Position numbers and translations under genes: made by a program. The notes below the pieces were generated by a model. It made no database searches, was not told the DNA's origin, and worked only from the letters and a program-made list of their open reading frames with translations. Below, piece by piece: positions 1 to 10,790 of a stretch of 64,000 bases of DNA (its first letter is position 1; each line of letters opens with the position of its first letter). The DNA is from Solenopsis invicta (taxonomy: Eukaryota > Arthropoda > Insecta > Hymenoptera > Formicidae), in assembly GCF_016802725.1 (NCBI RefSeq), contig NC_052679.1, positions 23,493,561 to 23,557,560 on the forward strand, written 5' to 3'.

Positions 1-788
1 GCCGAATTTTATTTAAAAATGATAGTTTCATTTATTTGCATGTTTACAAACGAATAGCTTTATTTTTCTATTTTTCTTACAATATTTTTTCTGCAATTTG
101 TATGCAATTTGTATGGGATATTTTAGTTTTAGCAAAAAAAAAAATTGTTTTGAAAATAAACGATCGATACTTTGCTTTAACAAACATTAACGCATTCTGC
201 TGCAATGCACGGAACGAAAAGTTAAATGCTTTGTTTCCCAAATTGACGACGGAGTATCGCTAGCTTGAAAAATCTTGCATGCACGCTTGCATCCTTGCTA
301 TCCTGCATTTGCACAGAGACAGTTTCCTAGAGTGATGCTGAACATACCAGTTTCGAGAAACTGTAACTGACGTTGTTCCACTTCGCTTGCTCGTGCTCGG
401 CCATTCGCGAGAGTACGCACACGCGTCGTATCACATACACGGTGTCGTGGTTACTCGAAGTCTTGAGAATATCGGCGGAAAATGTTTCGGAATAGTCCAC
501 AGTTTGACGTACGCCAGCGAGCTGTTTTTGCGGCGAATTGTTTCTACTAAGTTGACAGTGCGACATCGATAGAAACGTCTGGTGGCACGTAATAAATTTA
601 AATAAAGCAGTGAAGTTGGTTTTCTTATTATCCCTCGAACATTAACCCTAAATATTTTAAAACATAAAAAAACCTCAGTAAAATTATGGAACAATATTGT
701 GCAAAGTTATTGATTGACCAACTATTGTAAGACAAATTCTCTTAATACTATTTTTTTTTTGCCGTTTTTCTCAGAGCTTCTATAAGCA

Positions 789-980
789 ATGATGTTCAAA
801 TATTGGCAAACTACTCGCAAACGTAATTATAGAATCGATTTAATCATGCTCGCACAAAAAAAATATTGTCTTTCGCGACTGTCCGATCGAAATGCTCTTT
901 CTGGTAGAAAACATCGGTGTGCACTCATCCGGCTGTATCCGATCGAGCGTATAAAAGTCCACAATGCGCCGGCACGTTAA
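789..980 (+). CDS. Small ATG open frame behind an acceptor-like tract (doubtful)
   Basis: A 63-codon frame opens with two consecutive ATG codons, 14 bases after the CTCAG at 771-774, and closes with TAA at 978-980. The predicted peptide is basic (many Arg and Lys) with no signal peptide, membrane segment or motif I recognise. An in-frame TAA sits just upstream of the ATG, so if the acceptor is used this would be a 5' UTR plus start. The long T-rich run before CAG is typical of insect acceptors, but such runs are common in AT-rich DNA. A chance frame is the more likely explanation. Confidence 0.13.
   Translation: MMFKYWQTTRKRNYRIDLIMLAQKKYCLSRLSDRNALSGRKHRCALIRLYPIERIKVHNAPAR
950..957 (+). 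promoter_or_regulatory. TATA-box-like octamer
   Basis: TATAAAAG stands in a locally GC-richer context about 820 bases upstream of the exon candidate at 1775. No clear initiator (TCAGT type) follows at the expected distance. It may be coincidental. Confidence 0.12.
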
Positions 981-1466
981 TCTTTACGGGTCAAACGCAT
1001 AACGTCTCTGCCTTCGGCCGGAAATCACGCACGATACGCACACATCCAACTTTCAATAACTTCATGTAAAAATACGAATACGCTGGAAATTCTTTCTGGA
1101 AAGTTACAGGGAAACATATACATACACGGCAGTATATCACTGCGAACACGTAAAAGACACTCGCGTCCATATAATATTCGAACACGTACGATCGTATGCG
1201 AACGAAGCCTGTGTACGCGTCTGTAAAAATAACTAAGGCATATTTAACTTATAATTTAACTTTTTTTGTATGATATAGTCTTGTAATTGTTGAATGTCGA
1301 TGAAAGATTTAATATTGTTAACCATTTATTTTTAGTTATAAATAGAAAATACAGATATGATAACGCCGAGTTATCTAATAATTGTTATATGCAATGAGGC
1401 AGTAAAGTAGAGAATAAAGTATTATCTCATTAAAATATTAATTACTGTTCTCGAAAGTTAAAACTT

Positions 1467-1605
1467 CATACAGCACAGCGTTGCAAAAACATTACAAAAT
1501 ATTGCAGCAATGTTTCAGCAACGTTGCAGAAATGGTAAAATGTCCGCTTCAGAAATATTAATACGTAATGTTGCAGCAACATTGTAGCAATGTTTTTGCT
1601 GTATG
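1467..1605. mobile_element. Palindromic MITE-like element
   Basis: The left end CATACAGC is mirrored by GCTGTATG at the right end. Both arms carry the core GCAAAAACATT followed by alternating TTGCAGCAA and AATGTT blocks, so the 139-bp unit can fold into a long imperfect hairpin. No coding capacity is present. This is the structure of a non-autonomous DNA transposon (MITE). The family is unassigned and no target duplication was verified. Confidence 0.6.
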
Positions 1606-1774
1606 GGAGCATATATAAAGTGATACTTTATAAGATGAAAGTCTTATATTGGGTCTTCGTGACTGAACATCGTAATCTATGATGTTTTTGATTTATGCTG
1701 CACGATTGCAAAAATAATCTCGTTAGTTTGTTTTCTGAGAAGTGGTGATTAATTAAAATTTCAATATGTTCTAG

Positions 1775-1843
1775 GTGAATTGGAATCCGGATCTTTAGTA
1801 CGGAAAGCAGATGCGCAACTTGTACGCCACGATCATCGCAAAG
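1775..1843 (+). CDS. Candidate 69-nt internal coding exon, gene unknown
   Basis: A TTCTAG acceptor ends at 1774 and a strong donor, AAAG followed by GTAAGAAT, begins at 1844. Between them only one frame is open: GT, then 22 sense codons, then G. The peptide starts ELESGSLVRK and ends RHDHRK. The exon is phase 1 at both sides, so skipping it would keep the reading frame, as in a cassette exon. The pyrimidine tract is modest. The flanks are AT-rich and the exon is balanced in composition, which fits a coding island in a large intron. I do not recognise the protein. A chance match is possible because the open stretch is short. Confidence 0.35.
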
Positions 1844-2589
1844 GTAAGAATAATTGTTATAAAAAATTTAGAATGATTAGTCCGATTTGTAATCTAATAT
1901 AAATATAAATATTTTATTATTATCGTTTAAAAACGTACATTTTAATTTTGCAGAAATAATTTTGAGTCAAATTATTTCAATTGCTTATTTTTTTAAATAT
2001 TTTTTTAGAGGAATGAGTTTACAGACTTAATTTATCTAAAACACATTCTTCGATATAATTGATATATAATTTTCAAATGTCATAATATTGGTTTTAAACG
2101 TGCATTAACTATATGCATTATCAACAATATGCAAATGTTAAGTTCTCATCAAACCGGTCTTGTAGGGAACTTGGGACAGTAACACGTCTCAAGGTATTAG
2201 ATCGAGCTTACTCGACAGATTCAATTGGGCACACTTGCTGTACATGAGAATACCACTTAACGTCGCCTGCTATCCTTCCATCTTCGTGCACGTATTGACA
2301 TGCGGTTAATCAAAGTGGTCTAGTACCATTGTGCCATTCGACAATACGATTACGTCGGATAATAATCGTATTTCAACAATCGCGCCATCGCCAAATTACT
2401 AGCTAATTAGCTCCGTAACATTTTAATTTCTGTTTTTACGAAAGATTTATTGTAATCCTATTTTTAATGCATTACAAAATTTTTTTTTTGAGATTTTCTT
2501 ATCAGTAAAATATACCTTATTAAGGCGCTTACAGCTATAAGTCTTTTCTCTAAATTAAAAGTTAAAATGAGCCGATTGACGTTCAACAC
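1844..2589. other. No gene seen
   Basis: AT-rich DNA follows the exon candidate. The segment 2150-2400 is less AT-rich and of higher complexity, with no repeat or open frame, so it could be regulatory DNA, but nothing specific can be shown. Confidence 0.4.
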
Positions 2590-3490
2590 TAAATAAGGCC
2601 CACTTTTTATTACTTAAAAAGTTTTCCGTTTAGAATATTTTTAAAAGATATATTAGAGGATGTAGGTAAAGAGAGGCTAGGGAATTAAAATTAATAGCAA
2701 TAACGCGCATCTGTTTAGTGTTACAAAAAATTTGTGATAAAGTTGTTATATGAAACGTTTTTATAAAAATTTAGCAAATTTATTAGCTTTGCATTATTTT
2801 ATAGTTTATTATAACATCTTATTTAATTTTTTATTTATAAAAAACAAATAAATAAACGAATATATCGATTTTTTTTTAAAAAGTCTATTTTTTTAGATAC
2901 AACGTACTTATTAAATAAGAATCACTTACATAGTCGCTTGTATATATTATTTATTTTCTTATGACGCTTGCATCACAAAATAACGATTTCTAATTCTGCT
3001 AATTTTTGAGAAGCTAAAATTACGTTCAAAAGATTTGATATTTTCAAAGATTAAAAGATTAAAGATAATTATGTTTAATAGAAATACATATCCTAACATA
3101 TATTTCGTTTTTTTGATTATTAATTGTTTTAAAGCTGAAGTAGAAGAATGTTTGTTCTCTTGTTACTTTCGAGCTAATGCTAATTTATTTTTGATTTGGA
3201 TCTTATTATGTTCATAAGCATTTAAGACCCAGTATTTAGACCAAAAGTTAAAAAAGAATTTTTATTTATTTACAAGTATTTTAAATAAAAGATATATTTT
3301 TGTGAGTAATTGAAATAAAGATTCTATTTTATTCATTATTTTAATCTTTTATATTATCGTTTATTTTAATATTTTCGTAACTAGAATTTTTAAAAGTTAA
3401 AATAAATTAAGTTGTCTGGGTTGGAAATATTTTTTGCAAATACGAGCGACGTTCTTATTAAATTATGTTGGTTTTATTCGGATCAGGTAG
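2590..3490 (+). repeat. Dispersed AT-rich repeat, copy 1
   Basis: This segment aligns along its length, with substitutions and small indels, to 49475-50330. Shared landmarks in the same order are AAATAAGGC, a TAGAGGA...GGGAATTAAAA block, TTTGTGATAAA, a TTTATTACAACAT-like block, an AAAGATAATT...TGTTTAA block, and a TTTATTCGG end. No long open frame exists. It is an old interspersed element; its class is unknown. Copy 2 carries a younger element inside it. Confidence 0.65.
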
Positions 3491-3685
3491 CTTATTGCTT
3501 AAATTGGGAATTTTAGAAAATGTGACTCTAAGTTTTGTATTATATTATACCAATGTAATACAATGAGCTATTTTTGCATTTATTTACAATAGTATTATGG
3601 AAGTCGTCGGCGTTATTTTGGTTGGTCACTATTTTTTGAAAATGTATCAACTGTTTGAAATCCAATTTAGCTCAATATATATATA

Positions 3686-3722
3686 TACACATTCACTGGC
3701 TACTTCGCCAGTGAATATACAC
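3686..3722. repeat. Short perfect hairpin
   Basis: ATTCACTGGC and its exact complement GCCAGTGAAT flank the six bases TACTTC. The pairing continues imperfectly outward through ACAC/GTGT-type bases. It lies directly beside a short (AT)n run. It may be a small foldback relic. Confidence 0.5.
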
Positions 3723-4290
3723 TTTGTATTCTTATCCCCTTTTTCCATTTGGACATTGAAATAAAATATCCTGAGCCGGAGAGACTTTGCATCAGCGATC
3801 ATTGCACGCTCGAGCTGACGCCCTTCACGTTGCATTTCGGACAAGTTAAATTCCGCGTGCAGGCAATATATAAGAAGGTACATAAACTTAAGACACCCGC
3901 TCGCTGCTACTAGACGCTTTATATGTCATTTATTTTTTGGAATTACAACAAACACCTTATATATAAAATTTATTCTGAACAATATATTTTATAAACGGCG
4001 AGAAAAAGGATTATTTTTTAATGCGTATTTTATTTTTTATGACTCACTAATGATAAATAAACATGATTTTTATAAAGGCTTCTCCGCGAGAAGAAGAAAC
4101 CGCCGGAAGATACGAGAAAAATATTTTTATCTCTTATTGTTTACGTTTGATCAGCCGGCCCGATCGATCGACATACTTATTTTTATGGATAATAATTATG
4201 CGGAGGGAGTTCAGCGAGTTTGAGTTTTTGCTAAATGCCGTCCGAGTTTATCGGATAAGAATGATGCGATAAAAGCCAGATGAACGGTTT

Positions 4291-4668
4291 ATGCCGTCTT
4301 TCGTCTGGCGTTTCTTAAAGCGTAACCAACCAAGCGCATATCTCACCGCCAGTAGTATCCGAGGCAACGTATGTCGGCGGGGCTCCCCCGTAAACAAGAG
4401 CATCGCAATAAAATCTGCGCGAGTCTGGCGGAATTACTTCAGGTTCTTTTCATTCGACAGATTTTTTAGCAGAGATAACGTTTGGCAGAACTTTCTGGGA
4501 TCTAGAGCAAGAAGAATACTAGTATTGCCGAGAGATTTCGTGATTGCGTTGATGTATCTCTTGGCCGTTTCAGTACAATGTTTTATAAAAGACAGGGGCT
4601 TGCCTACTAATACCAAGTTAATGCCAATACCAATCCATTCTAACTGCGCGGAACACCGTACAGCATAG
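4291..4668 (+). CDS. 125-codon ATG open frame, function unknown (doubtful)
   Basis: The frame opens with ATG in the context GGTTTATGC and closes with TAG. The peptide is rich in Arg, Phe and Ser, with one moderately hydrophobic stretch near its middle (around FVIALMYLLAV) that could be a membrane segment or chance. No domain or motif is recognised, no splice structure is evident, and there is no neighbouring gene to give context. The length is within what chance allows in a patch of about 45-50% GC, so I treat it as a candidate only. Confidence 0.13.
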   Translation: MPSFVWRFLKRNQPSAYLTASSIRGNVCRRGSPVNKSIAIKSARVWRNYFRFFSFDRFFSRDNVWQNFLGSRARRILVLPRDFVIALMYLLAVSVQCFIKDRGLPTNTKLMPIPIHSNCAEHRTA

Positions 4669-5756
4669 AAAATAAGCTTTATCTGATACAATCAAGTAAC
4701 AGCTGTTTACTTCTATCTCGAAAATTAAATGACGGTTACAAATTTGATAGAGGAATATATTTCCTCGCATTTTGGTAGATTTGCTTTTAGGTTGAATTGT
4801 TCGCAGATGTATAACACATTATATCCGAACAAAAACTTCAAAAAAATGAGTTTGTAGTGTAATAGGGCAATATTCGGCGAATAGGAATCTCTAAATGATT
4901 TACATTACGGAAGCACAATTGTTGTGCAGAAATGGAACAAATCTGACAAATTTTAATGGAGCTTATATTTACAACAAAAAAAAGGAGGGAACGAAATCGT
5001 TCTATTACGGTAGAAAAAATTGTAACATTGCATTTCGCTATATGGATTTTTCTCTTTTACCCATATTGCACTGTGTGAAAGTCTCTGTGCATGTTATTGC
5101 ATATTAATGGAAGAATTTTATATGTTTTTTTTTCCGCGCGCTGTGCAGCGATTTTACGTACCCTCACGCGTGTACACCGTCGATTTTGCTGGTCCAACCA
5201 ATCTGAATGCTGGTCGCTCGTGGTATCCTGCCCTTATGATGCCACAGTTATTGCATTACTGGGAACGAGCATTCCGCCGGATGCGGCTGCTTCGCACCAC
5301 GTCATGGTAACGGTAGTCCGCCCGCTCCTCTCTCCCTGAAAGCCAATAATTTCCCTTGTTAATACATAGTTTGCGGGGACGTCTCTTTCCCATCGGCAAC
5401 TTCATTTCGCGCGTCGGTATTAACTTCGGTAAATGAGGTGTAAGCAATCTATCTCGTTATCGCACCTCTACAAGGAATCTGAAGCACGTTCTGTCAAACG
5501 GCGTGTCAGAATTCAATTAACATTCATCGCGCGAATAATTGTCGGAGATAACATTTATGCACGCGTGCACGGTGTTCGAGAGTACGTCAATAATCTAACA
5601 TAAATATTGCGCTATTGCGTATCTAAAATTTTAGTTGGCTTAAGGTCAGAAAATAATTTTATTTGGCGCATCAAAATTATTACGCGCGATGCTCGAGGAT
5701 GATAATGTTGCTGCAAAAACTTTTGACATCCTAGAAATCAGTTTAAACTAGTCCAA

Positions 5757-6290
5757 TAGGATAACTTCGAGATTTACGCCGAGCAGGGATTTATATGCAG
5801 AAGTAAAAAAAAAAAAAAAAAAAAATTAAAAAATTAGTTTTTTTACTCTTAGTATTAACGAAACCGTAGCGAGTCAAATCAATTAATCAATTATAATTGG
5901 CGCAGCGGTATATAATCTACGTAAAATGATTACTCTCTCTCTCTCTTTCTCTCTGTAGTATAAAAGACGTTAGTGATTATTTTGTAATACATAAGTGTAG
6001 AAAGATAGAGAAAGAATAGAGTGCACTAAAATACAAGATCTTAGCTTTTATATTCTTTGTTCAACTTGGTTATTCCTCTCACGAGTGGCCGTAATCTCTA
6101 CCCCTTTGACGTATACGGTAAAATGCAAGGATTTTAAATGTTTGAAGTTTTTCTCTTTAAATACAAGAAGATAAATATTTTGTATTTCTAATTTTTTTTA
6201 CAGTAGTAGATGGTCTGATGTTTTTATTGCTACAGTTCGTTTTTCTTAAAAACGTGGTAAAGTCTACTTGATACATTAAACTTTCTTTAG
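5757..6290 (+). repeat. Dispersed repeat family, copy 1
   Basis: It aligns to 41817-42350 in the same orientation. Shared landmarks in order: GATATTTACGCCG-type start, ATTAACGAAACC, AAAATGATTACT, a block ending in TGTAAAAG/TATAAAAG, ATACATAAGTGTAGA, AAATACAAG..CTTAGCT, TTGTTCA, ACGAGTGGCC/ATGAGTGGCC, and a T-rich tract ending ACAGTA. This copy has gained a poly-A run at 5805-5824 and a (CT)n run near 5932-5955. There is no open frame. It is an old interspersed element of unknown class. Confidence 0.7.
5805..5824. repeat. Poly-A tract
   Basis: About 20 consecutive A residues lie inside the copy-1 repeat and are absent from copy 2, so the tract expanded after the copies separated. Confidence 0.7.
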
Positions 6291-6318
6291 GTGCAGTGTA
6301 CACTGGAGTTACCCTATA

Positions 6319-6366
6319 AATATTTTAATGGTCCAACACAATTAGTTTCAGATCTATATTTTAGCA
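6319..6366 (+). repeat. Half-copy of the 35.3-kb MITE family
   Basis: ATTTTAATGGTCCAA followed by AATTAGTTTCAGATCT matches the right arm of the palindromic element at 35294-35509 (ATTTTGATGGTCC...TTCAGATCTGTAT). It begins about 30 bases after the 5757-6290 repeat ends. The left arm is not present. Confidence 0.45.
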
Positions 6367-6376
6367 GAATCACTCT

Positions 6377-7464
6377 TTCCATGTAAAAATATTGCATAGG
6401 CGCACGCAATTATTATTTATTATATATTAAATTGTTATAAATTATTAATAAGACGTCAAGTACCAAATTTGCAAATACTCAAGTCTTGATCGATCGTTGA
6501 TAATACATCGCCGGAAGTAGCAGACTTAATAGCTTCCTGGTCATTGAATCGTCCATTATGTCCGTGCTAATCCAAGTTCTTGATCCGCTTAAATTATACC
6601 GCGATTGCATTTGCACCTCTGCAACCACGCAATGTAATAGGATTGCGAGCTGCACGTGCACACAGTGCCCGTATACCCCGTGAAAAGCGCAAGGAGGGGG
6701 AGGGGGGTGGTAGGGGGTGCCGTTGAACAAGTAGACATCACTTCCATTACCATTTATTCTTCGTACACGCGTAATTCCGCTCGGCACACCAAGTCGCGGA
6801 TGTAACTGCGAGCGGTTTCATCCAATACGGGCGCGCTTAACAGACAGAAAATTTTAGCCATACGTATATATATTTGCGACGCCGCATATGCGATGGGTTT
6901 CTACGGGACGGGTATGCTTTCGAAAGAGAGAAGTCGGCTGGCGAATTGACATGGGAGAGAGATGAGGCAGGCTGAGGCAGCGGCTGCGGCGGGCGGCGGC
7001 GGTCCAGTGAGTTCGAGCTGTACTGTACAAGTACGGATTACGAAATAGATATGTACTAGGCTGTGTACACCTATGGATAACGAGCTTCCTCTCTTCCTTC
7101 GTTGCCAGTTACCACTAATGAGCTGCCGTTCTGTTTTCTATTCCTACATGCATAAAGGTCCTTCTCTCTTACCTTCTCTGCCTCTCTCTGCTCCTCTCTC
7201 TCTCTTTGCTGAGTTGCTGTCAGGATTCAGGCCAACCTCTCCTTCATATCGATGCTGAAACCTGTACAGATTGTACGCGCATCATACTACGCAGTTTAAC
7301 ATACACGCGCGCTTTGTTACGTGTATTCGCTCGCTGTTAGATCCGAAACAGTCGCTTATCGGACTCGGGGGGACCTTTGAAGCGTGCGATTTAGCATCGC
7401 TCGCAACATGGTACAAGCGGTGAAATAGAATTCGATATTTCTTCTAGACTGTACATGTTTAGTA
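6377..7464. other. No gene; GC-rich island 6640-7260
   Basis: A GC- and CpG-rich island with GGAGGGG, CGGCGG and CTCTC-type low-complexity runs. GTGAGT at 6991 would be a donor if a 5' UTR exon existed here, but no acceptor-linked or ATG-linked coding frame is visible. It could be a promoter or enhancer region. That is inference only. Confidence 0.3.
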
Positions 7465-7603
7465 AAAAACTAAGGGATCGATTCTGCAACTTTAACGATG
7501 TCGTTATGGTATCGTTGCGTAGCTATTACATGATACAAGAAATCTACGCAACAATACCATAACGACATCGTTAAGATTATGCAGAATAGATCCTTAAGTT
7601 TCG
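7465..7603. mobile_element. Near-perfect long hairpin (MITE or hairpin RNA locus)
   Basis: The left arm (7471-7522) and right arm (7544-7597) are nearly exact reverse complements around a 21-base loop. Shared core: TTAACGATGTCGTTATGGTA, followed by TCGTTGCGTAG or its one-base variant. Only a few mismatches occur in about 50 bp. No open frame. The arms are far more alike than in the older palindromes here, so this is a recent MITE insertion or, less likely, a functional hairpin RNA. Confidence 0.65.
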
Positions 7604-7675
7604 GAATATTTACGAATTTAATTTCGATGAAATGAGTACGTAATGAAATTCCTTAGTTAATAGAAGAGCTGGTCT

Positions 7676-7819
7676 CTTGTGAAAAAGACACTCAACTAGG
7701 CGTTGGCGGTCCGAAATGACACTCAAATTGAGCGTTAACCTGAAGTTGGAAGTTTAATTGGGAGTTAACTTGATTTGAGTATTATTTTGGACCGCTAACG
7801 TTGGATGTATTTTTTGTAA
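7676..7819. mobile_element. MITE, family shared with 49698-49863
   Basis: The arms GTTGGCGGTCCGAAATGACA and TATTTTGGACCGCTAACGTT face each other. Inside are TCAAATTGAG..GTTAAC and GTTAAC..GATTTGAGT. The whole unit folds into a long imperfect hairpin. The same core (CGAAATGACACTC, GTTAAC, GAGAGTTAAC, TTTGAGTGTCA) recurs at 49728-49805, which shows a transposed family. It starts 73 bases after the previous hairpin, so two unrelated elements sit side by side. Confidence 0.7.
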
Positions 7820-10726
7820 GCGATATTTTGAGAATGATCGATTCGACGTCTCGTTATCGCGATATTTAACATTGAAAATTAAACAAAAATTTCATGCAAG
7901 CTAGAGAATCGATAATAATTTAGGTAACTGCACTTTATACGGTCTAGTACCCAATATGTCTTACTTGCTGAATTGAACAAATAACGCTAGTATGTTGTAC
8001 AGGCTATCAACGTAACTTGTTTACAGTTAGTCGTTCAGTTTGTGTATTCTGTTGTTGATAATGAGGTCGAAAGTAAAAGTTTCTTGATTATGTTCCTCAT
8101 AATCTAATATTTCGTGCGAAAATTACTGCTTTCTATAAAGTGATGGCTATTAATTTCCGCAGTTCGTATTATGGTAGCTCTATATTTATACTTTACAACG
8201 CTGTATTTACATTATATTTTTTCGTTATAATGTTCTGCTTATAACCAAAGAAAAAAGCTTTTTTTAAGGTAGAACTAATATGGCTTAGATCCATAATGAG
8301 TGCACACATTGATTGTTATGTTTTTTCGGTACTTTTGTTACTTCAGATCGTAAATTTTAATCCATATACTAAACGATTTATAAGCCAGGATAATAAAAAA
8401 GTCAAGATAAGTCAGTCGTTTACTTAATACTTAATAGATTGTTGATGAAAATAGTTCTTTGCGTACTTTTATGTCAATATGTCAATAAATATTTCAATGT
8501 ATTACTAAAATTAATAAATGTAACTTTGGGTTACTTTATTATATATTTATAAAACACTTTTTGTGAAAAAGAGAAAAACATATAATTAAGCTACATTGAG
8601 TATACAAGTAACCAATCTACTTTTTTTTAAAAATCTTTACGACATCCACATAAATAAATTTGAAATTGTCCCATATTTTAAATTAATGTTTTGAAATGTT
8701 TTCTACTTGGAATGTGGCTGTCAGTTTATTTTGAACTCGGCAAAAAAATGAGAAAATATCGCAAAGCTTAGGTAAGCCATATAAGAATACATTTATCTTG
8801 TATACATTTAAGATTTCGCGGAATGAAAATTAATTGTGAATTTGTTAATTCATCGTGCAGAGAAAGTGCGAAAATATTTCGAACACATAATATATCACAT
8901 TTTATTACGTGTTATTGATTGCGTAAAATGAATTACATATTTTAAAGGATTATACGCATTCCTCGTCTATAATTCTGTAAAATATTTATGAATTTTATCA
9001 AGCATTAACCGTGATTTTGGCGAATTTATGGCACGCGATTTCCTTCAATGATTAATTTGAGATAGATATTTAAAGCGGAGTCGCGATTAATAAAACAACT
9101 TGTTGTTAAAAATGCATGAATTTTACGGTAAATATTTGGCGTAGTTCAACACGTAGCGCTTTATTATTCAAACAATGCTTATCGGATGAATGCTTCCGTT
9201 GTATGTATATCGCGCTTATTAAAATCTGCGCAACCTAAAAATATTCTCGTCAGTAGGATATTTACAAAACCTCGCACCCGATAGAGATGCCTCGTACGAT
9301 AAAGAGAGATTTTGCAACGCAAACGGGACTGTCTAGGAAAGACATTAGTGATACGCATAGAAATGCTTAACTATTTCCCGCTCTTTCACTTTTTTTTTTA
9401 TTAGAAAATTCCACGACGCAATTCTTGCAACATTTCCGTTCGCCATAGCGCGTTACATTACTTACACGTCGGTACATCGGCATTCAAACGTAAGGGAAAA
9501 AGAAACGAATATATAAGGGCGAATGAGGGAGAAAAGAGCTGGAGGATAGTTGCACACACACACGTTACTTTAACGTATGTCTTAAGCGGTAAACGAGAAC
9601 GCTTGCCGTCGCAGCTGCTTCAATTTCAAAGGCGCATCGCGACCATTCAAGCGTTTCAGCAGCTTGCTGCAACGAAGACGGTGTTAATTACTCGGCGCGA
9701 GCGGAAAACAGCCGTGAAAATCGCACGAGAAACGTGGCTGGCGCCGAGTGGCGAGCAAATTTGTCGACGCTCGCACGCTTTTCGAATATCGTACGGAATT
9801 TTGCGAACTGCCGCCAGTGTAATCAGCAATATAATCGAGAATAACGAGCAACATCCTTGTTGGAGAATTTAAATTAATTTCTTAAATTAATATCATAATT
9901 TTCGCATTGCGAGATCTTAATTGCTAATAAGAAGAAATTTAATGACGTCTTATTCACAATCGTGATATCTTCTTCGTCGTTTGTACAAATTAGTAATAAT
10001 TGAAATTTTCTTTTAATTTTGTTGATTGTGTAATTGAAACTAGCAAGAATAATTAAGAAAGTACGTTAATAAATATGCTCAGAATTTTATGAAATTTTTG
10101 TTAAAGTTTGTGCGTCGTTTCTCTAACAATTTTTCTTATCGCATCTTATTTTACAGAATTTTTGTTTACGTGAATCTATACAGAGAAATACACAATTTTC
10201 CAGTAACATAATATAATTAGGCTCTTGATTATAAATTAATAATTTTATCTTTCGATTATTTTCAATTTTCAGAAAACGTTACATTTTTATTCATTTTCTT
10301 CTTCACAATTGTCGATATTATTCGCAGATATTGGAAATATCACGTCACGTAATAGGAATTTTACGTAATATAAATTGTGCAGTTGAATTTAATAATCCAT
10401 TTGTTGGATTCACGATAATTATGTCGACAGTGCATGGAATATCTGATTTGGCGTTGGGCCAAGGACTTTATTATTAACTGTAACATTGGATTTATACGCT
10501 GGCTGATAAAGGAAGGCATAGCGGCATCGATTAACTGCCGTTTTTGCATTGTTATGCCACTGATATGCTTCCGTTTAAATGATTAATGACGTTGTTCTTT
10601 AAACAAGTTTTATTATCGACGCGAATAAAATGTGATACCGATCGCAATTGCAAATCACTCAAACAGCGTTTGACGGTAGAAATGTAATAACATGTACCAT
10701 GGTATACCCGTATTTTTATGCGAGCA

Positions 10727-10730
<4 letters not shown>
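7820..10730. other. No gene seen
   Basis: AT-rich unique DNA with a GC-richer patch at 9540-9870. That patch has an open frame at 9603-9872 that does not begin with ATG and has no recognisable content. Nothing else is supported. Confidence 0.4.
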
Positions 10731-10731
<1 letters not shown>

Positions 10732-10780
<49 letters not shown>

Positions 10781-10790
10781 ACATATATAT
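10732..10790. repeat. (AT)n microsatellite with (AC) tail
   Basis: Alternating A and T for about 39 bases, followed by ACACAC and a further short ATAT run. Confidence 0.9.

Larger units (their letters stand above)
1..1466. other. No confident gene; unique DNA
   Basis: Mixed-composition DNA without a recognisable gene. Two things are visible. A strong splice-acceptor-like pyrimidine tract ends in CTCAG at 771-774. A TATAAAAG octamer lies at 950-957, but no convincing initiator is seen 25-30 bases downstream. Neither is tied to a coding region I can name. Confidence 0.5.
3491..5756. other. Mostly unique DNA; one hairpin and one doubtful open frame
   Basis: Apart from the hairpin at 3686-3722 and the frame at 4291-4668 I see no feature. 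Moderately GC-rich patches lie at 4070-4670 and 5130-5340, between AT-rich DNA. No RNA gene or recognisable protein was found. Confidence 0.4.
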
